Source of the DNA: DASUFH01 sp036274645
GTDB lineage: Bacteria; Acidobacteriota; Terriglobia; 20CM-2-55-15
Direction of reading: 5' to 3'
Length of the DNA stretch: 9,027 bases
Assembly: GCA_036274645.1 (NCBI GenBank)
Contig: DASUFH010000036.1
Span: 1-9,027, forward strand
The position numbers and the translations under genes were made by a program. Within the stretch, counting starts at the first letter, position 1; each line of letters opens with the position of its first letter. The notes beneath the pieces are model-generated. The model saw nothing but the letters and a program-made list of their open reading frames with translations, did not search any database and had not been told where the DNA came from. Of the stretch, positions 5,073 through 9,027 are shown one piece after another.

Positions 5073-7022
5073 TTACGCCTTCAGTTCCGCACGTTCACGG
5101 AACTCCGCCAGGGCTTCGGGATTCGCCAGCGCGTCCAGATTTTTCACCGGCCTCCCATGAACCGTTTCGCGCACGGCCAGTTCGGCAATCTTGCCGTTCT
5201 GCGTATGAGGAATGTCCGTCACCTGAACGACTTTTGCCGGGGTGTGCCGTGGTGACGTATTGCGGCGGATCTGCGACTTGATCCGCTCCACGAGCGCGTC
5301 ATCGAGCGCGCATCCTTCGCGCAGCCGCACGAACAGCACGATCCGCGTATCGTGCTCCCACTCCTGGCCCACGGCGACCGACTCCAGCACTTCATCCAGT
5401 TGTTCAACCTGACGGTAGATCTCCGCGGTGCCGATTCGCACGCCGCCGGGATTGAGCGTCGTGTCGGATCTTCCGTGGATGATGAACCCATTGTGCGGGG
5501 TGATCTCGGCGTAATCGCCATGGCTCCACACATTGGGAAACCGTTCGAAGTACGCCGCATGATAGCGCCGTCCGTCCGGATCATTGCCGAACGCGACCGG
5601 CATCGACGGGAACGGCGCCGTGCAAACCAGTTCGCCCTTCTCGCCTCGTACCGGACGGCCTGTTTCGTCGAATACGTCAACGTTCATTCCAAGACCACGG
5701 CACTGAATCTCGCCCCGCCAGACGGGCAGCAGGGGGTTGCCGAGCACGAAACAGGAAATGATGTCGGTGCCGCCGGAAATGGAACACAGGCGCACGTCCG
5801 GTTTGATTCGCGTGTAGACGTAGTCGAAGTCCTCGGGCGCAAGCGGGCTGCCGGTGGAAAAGATCGCGCGCAGCGCGTCCAGCCGTCGCGTTTGCCGCGG
5901 CGCGGCGCCGCGCTTGGCCAGGGTCTCGATATATTTTGCCGAAGTCCCGAAAAACGTCATCCGCTCCGTCTCGGCGTAACGCCACAGAATGTCGGGGCTC
6001 GGGAAAAACGGCGAACCGTCATACAGCAGCAGCGTGGCTTCGGTCGCGAGCGCGCTGACCATCCAGTTCCACATCATCCAGCCACAGGTCGTGAAGTAGA
6101 ACAGCCGGTCGCCCGGCTTCGTGTCGCCATGCAGCAGATGTTCTTTCAGGTGCTGCAGCAATGTGCCGCCGGCGCCGTGGACGATGCACTTGGGTGGGCC
6201 CGTCGTGCCCGATGAGAACATGATGAACAGCGGTGTCGAAAACGGCGCCCGCTCAAATGCGATCTCGCGCGCCGTGTAATTCGCGGTGAACGCGTCCAGC
6301 GTCGAGGCGTTTGTCAGTCCGGAGAGATCCGGTTCGCTGTTGGCATAGGGCGCGACAAGCGTCCTTTCGACTGAAGGCAATCCGCGCTGGATCTCGGTGA
6401 GCGGAGCGAGAGAATCGCGCCGCTTTCCGTTATAGAAATATCCGTCGGCGCCGATCAGGACCTTCGGCTGGATCTGGCCAAATCGATCGAGTACCGCTGA
6501 GGCGCCGAAGTCCGGCGAGCACGACGCCCAGACGGCGCCGACGCTGGCGGTGGCCAGCATGGCGACCACCGTTTCGGGTACGTTGGGCATGAATCCGGCA
6601 ACCCGGGCGCCCACGCCGACGCCGCTCGCGCGAAACGCCTGAGCCAGACGCGATACCGCATCGTAGAGCTCGCGATAGGTCATCCGGCGCCGGACTTTGT
6701 CTTCTCCCCAGAACACGATCGCGGTCTCGTCATCCCGGCGCCGCAGAAGATTTGCGGCGTAGTTCAGGCGTGATTCCGGAAACCACCGCGCGCCCGGCAT
6801 CCGGGTTCCGTTTTCAAGCGCCGGTCCGGTGCGTTCGCCGAGCACCCCGCCAAAATCCCAGACGGACGTCCAGAAATCGGCGGGATGGTCGACCGTCCAG
6901 CGATCGAATGCCCAGTAGTCCGGGAACTCCACTCCCGTCCGCGTTGAAACACGCTCGATGAAACGCGCCAGGTTGCTGTGCGCCCGAGTTTCCTCGGAAG
7001 GTTGCCAGAGTGGTTCCTGCAT
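5073..7022 (-). CDS. Acetoacetyl-CoA synthetase (acetoacetate-CoA ligase)
   Basis: This 649-residue adenylate-forming enzyme activates acetoacetate with ATP and CoA, through an acyl-AMP intermediate, to acetoacetyl-CoA in the cytoplasm, feeding ketone-body or polyhydroxybutyrate metabolism. The N-terminus (WQPSEETRAHSNLARFI, 6-22) and RWFPESRLNYAANLL (79-93) are typical of the family. The ATP-binding loop is SSGTTGPPK (270-278). The segment TTCGWMMWNWM (311-321) is characteristic of acetoacetyl- and acetyl-CoA synthetases. Other core motifs are SGGTDI (416-421), HGDYAEI (501-507), GRSDTTLNPGGVRIGTAEIY (517-536) and the C-terminal NGK, with catalytic Lys611. Length and order are complete. The frame extends upstream to 7127, but those residues are encoded by the repeat at 7085-7186. 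ATG 7022 gives the usual N-terminus, though without a strong ribosome site. No CoA-transferase or thiolase gene is adjacent. Confidence 0.95.
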   Translation of the reverse strand: MQEPLWQPSEETRAHSNLARFIERVSTRTGVEFPDYWAFDRWTVDHPADFWTSVWDFGGVLGERTGPALENGTRMPGARWFPESRLNYAANLLRRRDDETAIVFWGEDKVRRRMTYRELYDAVSRLAQAFRASGVGVGARVAGFMPNVPETVVAMLATASVGAVWASCSPDFGASAVLDRFGQIQPKVLIGADGYFYNGKRRDSLAPLTEIQRGLPSVERTLVAPYANSEPDLSGLTNASTLDAFTANYTAREIAFERAPFSTPLFIMFSSGTTGPPKCIVHGAGGTLLQHLKEHLLHGDTKPGDRLFYFTTCGWMMWNWMVSALATEATLLLYDGSPFFPSPDILWRYAETERMTFFGTSAKYIETLAKRGAAPRQTRRLDALRAIFSTGSPLAPEDFDYVYTRIKPDVRLCSISGGTDIISCFVLGNPLLPVWRGEIQCRGLGMNVDVFDETGRPVRGEKGELVCTAPFPSMPVAFGNDPDGRRYHAAYFERFPNVWSHGDYAEITPHNGFIIHGRSDTTLNPGGVRIGTAEIYRQVEQLDEVLESVAVGQEWEHDTRIVLFVRLREGCALDDALVERIKSQIRRNTSPRHTPAKVVQVTDIPHTQNGKIAELAVRETVHGRPVKNLDALANPEALAEFRERAELKA

Positions 7023-7084
7023 GATGCGAAGTCGAGGATATGAGGAATGCGCCGGACTCGCAATACGCATACGCGTCACAGTCC

Positions 7085-7186
7085 CCGCCTGCACTGTGGG
7101 GCGGTCTATGACCGCCCAGCGTTTCAATCAAGAAATTTCCATCCCGAAACGTCGGGCGGTCATAGACCGCCCCTACAAGCAGGCGG
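7085..7186. repeat. Paired REP (BIME-like) element: two inverted copies of a palindromic unit
   Basis: GGGGCGGTCTATGACCGCCC (7098-7117) and its exact reverse complement (7154-7173) flank a centre at 7118-7153. An inner stem of CGTTTC (7120-7125) with GAAACG (7146-7151) and an outer stem of CCGCCTGC (7085-7092) with GCAGGCGG (7179-7186) extend the symmetry. Each 20-base arm is itself a hairpin: GGGCGGTC and GACCGCCC around TAT. Two inverted REP hairpins around a spacer are the layout of bacterial BIME elements. A decayed copy lies at 8806-8850. The element separates the methyltransferase gene from acetoacetyl-CoA synthetase and would lie in any mRNA covering both. Confidence 0.9.
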
Positions 7187-7194
7187 CGTCAGTT

Positions 7195-7929
7195 CTAAGC
7201 CGCTTCGTAAATGGAGACGTGAGCGCCGCTGTCCGATGTGAACGCTTCGCCTCGCCAGTTGTCCCAGCGGTTCCGCAGGCGCATCCCGGCCAGTCGCGCC
7301 ATCAAGTCGAGTTCCGCAGGCCATGCGTACCGGAGTTCCACAGGGTAGAACCGGATGCCGTCCTCCGTGATCATGAGGTGACGCGTGGAGATTCGCTGCG
7401 CCGTGGCGTCGTGGCGCGCCACGTCGATGCGGATGGCCTGTTCGTCCATCGACTGCACTGACGTGCGCTGACCGCGGTCGAAGCGGCCAAGGTCGGGAAC
7501 GAACGCCTCGATCACGAACACGCCCCCCGGAGCGAGGCGGCGCGCAACGTTGCGGAAGCATTCCACCTGCTCCTCCTGCGAGAGCAGCGCGAAGAACGTA
7601 TTGAACGCCACGAAGACCAGCGAGAACGTTCCGGAGACATTCACGTGCGCGAAGTTGTCGATGGCGACTGGAATGTTTCGTCCACCGGGTTTGGAACGAA
7701 GGCGCGCAACCATCGATTCCGAAGTGTCGATGCCTTCGACATGAAGCCCGGTGTCCGCAAGCGGTAACGCCAGTCTGCCGGTTCCGATGCCCAGTTCCAG
7801 CACCGGCCCCGGTCCGGCCAGTTGTCTCAAACAGGCAACGGCCGTTTCGCCTCCGAGGTTCTCTCCAAACCATTCGTCGTAGACGTCCGCGATCCGGCCG
7901 CCATAGGTTGCTTCGTCGTAGCGTTCCAT
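7195..7929 (-). CDS. Class I SAM-dependent methyltransferase
   Basis: The 244-residue cytosolic protein has a Rossmann-type methyltransferase core. Motif I is VLELGIGTGRLALPLA (43-58), the Gly-rich SAM-binding loop. It is followed by VEGIDTSESMVARLR (64-78), whose acidic Asp binds the SAM ribose, then the strand VFVAFNTFFALLS (105-117), and LAPGGVFVIEAF (132-143), the post-core strand. The C-terminal third (145-244) is a beta-rich cap ending GAHVSIYEAA, usual in small-molecule methyltransferases of this group. The substrate cannot be told. ATG 7929 is chosen because MERYDEATYGGRIADVYDEW is the usual opening and GAGGGG lies about seven bases upstream. The frame continues upstream to 7995 without support. 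It is divergent from the membrane methyltransferase gene across 189 bases and separated from acetoacetyl-CoA synthetase by the BIME-like repeat. Confidence 0.9.
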   Translation of the reverse strand: MERYDEATYGGRIADVYDEWFGENLGGETAVACLRQLAGPGPVLELGIGTGRLALPLADTGLHVEGIDTSESMVARLRSKPGGRNIPVAIDNFAHVNVSGTFSLVFVAFNTFFALLSQEEQVECFRNVARRLAPGGVFVIEAFVPDLGRFDRGQRTSVQSMDEQAIRIDVARHDATAQRISTRHLMITEDGIRFYPVELRYAWPAELDLMARLAGMRLRNRWDNWRGEAFTSDSGAHVSIYEAA

Positions 7930-8075
7930 GTGTGGTCCCCTCGCTTGCTTCAGATGGTTGGATATTCTCCCACGGCATCCGCCCCGCTGAGTCACAACCC
8001 GGTAAAACTACGGGCGGCCGCTCCGGCGGCGGGAACTATCTGGCTGGCCGACTCGATGACTGCCGTAGCCGAGCT

Positions 8076-8096
8076 CAGCGACCGCGACAGCGACCG
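8076..8096. repeat. Short tandem direct repeat in the divergent intergenic region
   Basis: CAGCGACCG occurs at 8076-8084 and again at 8088-8096, spaced one helical turn plus about two bases (12-base period). It lies 22 bases upstream of ATG 8119, in the 189-base gap between the divergent methyltransferase genes. A regulator site is conceivable; chance in GC-rich DNA is equally possible. I see no other clear signal in the 7930-8118 gap beyond a weak inverted repeat, CTACGG (8008-8013) with CCGTAG (8063-8068). Confidence 0.3.
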
Positions 8097-8106
8097 AGTG
8101 TGTTAT

Positions 8107-8110
8107 AGGA
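8107..8110 (+). promoter_or_regulatory. Ribosome binding site of the membrane methyltransferase
   Basis: AGGA sits eight bases upstream of ATG 8119. The open frame extends back to 7822, into the opposite-strand methyltransferase gene, so this site and the following transmembrane helix decide the start. Confidence 0.6.
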
Positions 8111-8118
8111 CGATCTCC

Positions 8119-8805
8119 ATGCCGATCACGATCGAAGCGAAACTCAGGGCCTGGATTGCGCTGGCGGTCTTTCTGCTGGCGATCGCGCTGCTCATCTTTG
8201 TTCCGGCTGGAACGATGCGCTACTGGCAGGCGTGGCTCTACCTCGGGATCTACGGGACCGCGTCGGCGCTGACCACGCGCTACCTGGTGAAACACGACCC
8301 CGAACTGCTCCGTCGCCGCATGCGCGGCGGCCCGACGGCCGAGAAGCGTCCGGCGCAAAGATGGATCATGTTCTTTGTCTCGATCGGTTTTGTCGGCCTT
8401 CTGGTTGTGCCGGCCCTCGATCATCGTTTCGGATGGTCCTCTGTTCCGGTTGCCATCGTGATTGCCGGCGACCTTCTCGTGGCGGTGGGAATGTATTGGA
8501 TCTCTCGGGTGTACCGGGAGAACACGTTCACTTCAGCAACCATCGAAGTGGCGGAAAATCAGCGGGTCATTTCAACCGGGCCCTATGCCATCGTCCGCCA
8601 TCCGATGTATGCGAGCGCGCTCCTGTACCTGGTCGGTACTCCGCTGGCGCTGGGTTCATGGTGGGGACTCGTGGCGCTGGCGGTCATGATTCCGTTTCTG
8701 TTATGGCGGCTTTTCGATGAGGAACAATTGCTGGTGGCGACCCTGCCCGGATATGCGGACTACCAGCGGAAAGTGCGGCGCCGGCTGATTCCGTTCGTGT
8801 GGTGA
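8119..8805 (+). CDS. Integral-membrane methyltransferase, isoprenylcysteine carboxyl methyltransferase family
   Basis: The 228-residue protein has about five to six hydrophobic membrane segments (roughly 11-30, 37-55, 84-100, 109-128 and 166-196). The family signature is clear: ISTGPYAIVRHPMYASALLY (151-170), with the RHPMY core that binds S-adenosylmethionine, followed by DEEQLLVATLPGYADYQRKV (200-219) near the C-terminus. The eukaryotic ICMT enzyme methylates prenylated C-terminal cysteines. Bacterial relatives are mostly uncharacterised and probably methylate lipids or other membrane substrates, so no substrate is claimed. The protein sits in the inner membrane. Its stop codon TGA (8803-8805) directly abuts the degenerate repeat at 8806-8850. 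It is divergent from the soluble SAM methyltransferase, which may be coincidence. Confidence 0.9.
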   Translation: MPITIEAKLRAWIALAVFLLAIALLIFVPAGTMRYWQAWLYLGIYGTASALTTRYLVKHDPELLRRRMRGGPTAEKRPAQRWIMFFVSIGFVGLLVVPALDHRFGWSSVPVAIVIAGDLLVAVGMYWISRVYRENTFTSATIEVAENQRVISTGPYAIVRHPMYASALLYLVGTPLALGSWWGLVALAVMIPFLLWRLFDEEQLLVATLPGYADYQRKVRRRLIPFVW

Positions 8806-8850
8806 CGTCTACGACCGCCCGACGTTTCGGGGAAAATCTCTGATTTGAGG
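8806..8850. repeat. Decayed half copy of the BIME-like element
   Basis: GACCGCCCGACGTTTCGGG (8813-8831) is an exact 19-base reverse complement of 7143-7161 in the BIME-like element. Weaker similarity continues through the spacer (AAAATCTCTGATTTGAG here, against the AATCAAGAAATTTCC region there). The left arm of the hairpin is degraded: only GTC-TAC-GAC is left of the stem. It starts at the base after the membrane methyltransferase stop codon. Confidence 0.8.
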
Positions 8851-9027
8851 TTGCTCAGGATAACCGCAGCGGCCTCCGTCTGCGCGGGCGTCGCGGAGAC
8901 TCGAATGCCCGCGGCGGGAGCGCCGTCGCCGCCGCGAACCTGCCCGGCGATTGTGGCGAATTCCGGGCGAGCGGGCTGCTGCGGAACAATCAGAGCCAGG
9001 AAAAGCAACAAACGGAATTGGGGACAG
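8850..9027 (-). pseudogene. Fragment of a secreted protein N-terminus with a carboxypeptidase-regulatory-like start, truncated by repeats
   Basis: Reading leftwards from the window edge, the frame gives a hydrophobic signal-like segment (LLLFLALIVP), then PEFATIAGQVRGGDGAPAAG and IRVSATPAQTEA. The pattern G-x-V-x-x-x-D-G-x-P-x-x-G-x-x-V is the start of a carboxypeptidase-regulatory-like (Ig-like) domain, common at the N-terminus of secreted or TonB-dependent outer-membrane proteins. After about 53 residues from a possible TTG at 9011, the frame runs into the decayed repeat (8806-8850) and then reads antisense into the methyltransferase gene, so the rest of the domain is missing. On the other side, 9014-9027 is part of the other palindrome family, and the frame stays open to the edge without a good start. 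It is probably a gene remnant caught between two repeats. A short real gene, or a gene continuing past the edge, cannot be excluded. Confidence 0.45.
9014..9027. repeat. Partial copy of the 3356-3417 palindrome at the window edge
   Basis: GGAATTGGGGACAG is identical to 3358-3371, the outer part of the perfect palindrome. It is cut by the window end, so it is unknown whether a full inverted repeat follows. Confidence 0.65.

Noticed and set aside
5352..6215. Plus-strand open frame (287 codons) inside the acetoacetyl-CoA synthetase gene
   Set aside because: It overlaps the complete adenylate-forming enzyme on the other strand and its translation shows no recognisable motif.
8119..8805. Divergent methyltransferase pair as part of a biosynthetic cluster
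   Set aside because: Neither has a recognisable pathway partner nearby, and the window shows no synthase or transporter that would define a cluster.
1..9027. CRISPR array, toxin-antitoxin, retron or phage-defence locus
   Set aside because: No regularly spaced direct repeats, reverse transcriptase, nuclease or small toxin/antitoxin pair was seen; the repeats present are inverted and interspersed.

Overview
This is a GC-rich bacterial window (about 60% GC by eye) that reads like an environmental Acidobacteriota or similar soil genome. That placement is an inference. It rests on the gene families (PHM-fold c-type cytochrome, pilin-domain lipoprotein, GspC/PilP-like protein) and on the many short palindromic elements between genes. 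No rRNA, tRNA, CRISPR array, transposase or phage gene was found.

Layout. (1) Positions 2-2108, plus strand: a tight run of three exported or redox-type genes. They are the C-terminal part of a helical protein of unknown function, an exported cytochrome c fused to a peptidylglycine-monooxygenase-like beta-sandwich, and a lipoprotein resembling class II cytochrome c. (2) Positions 2118-3303, minus strand: a membrane-anchored, proline-rich protein resembling secretion/pilus proteins (GspC/PilP type), and a two-CBS-domain protein. About 175 bases of hairpin-rich DNA lie between them. (3) Positions 3470-4889, plus strand: a small lipoprotein carrying a type IV pilin-like globular domain, then an exported cyclase-family hydrolase (kynurenine formamidase fold) with an altered metal-binding motif. 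(4) Positions 5073-7929, minus strand: acetoacetyl-CoA synthetase and a class I SAM methyltransferase. (5) Positions 8119-8805, plus strand: an integral-membrane methyltransferase of the isoprenylcysteine carboxyl methyltransferase family. (6) Positions 8850-9027, minus strand: what looks like a broken N-terminal piece of a secreted protein.

The clearest non-coding signal is a set of inverted-repeat elements between genes: a perfect 29-bp-arm palindrome (3356-3417), a 123-bp near-perfect palindrome (4908-5030), and a paired REP/BIME-like element (7085-7186). A decayed copy of the last lies at 8806-8850. A 14-base piece of the first recurs at the extreme right edge (9014-9027). These repeats also create false N-terminal extensions on at least two genes (CBS protein and acetoacetyl-CoA synthetase), so the starts given here are the trimmed ones.

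How the genes work together: only the first three look like an operon (17-base overlap, then an 18-base gap with a strong ribosome binding site), and they suggest an extracytoplasmic electron-transfer or copper/heme module. The rest look like independent housekeeping or accessory genes separated by repeats. I see no convincing defence, mobile or biosynthetic system. The most unusual items are the repeat families, the degenerate metal sites in two enzymes, and the pilin domain on a lipoprotein anchor.
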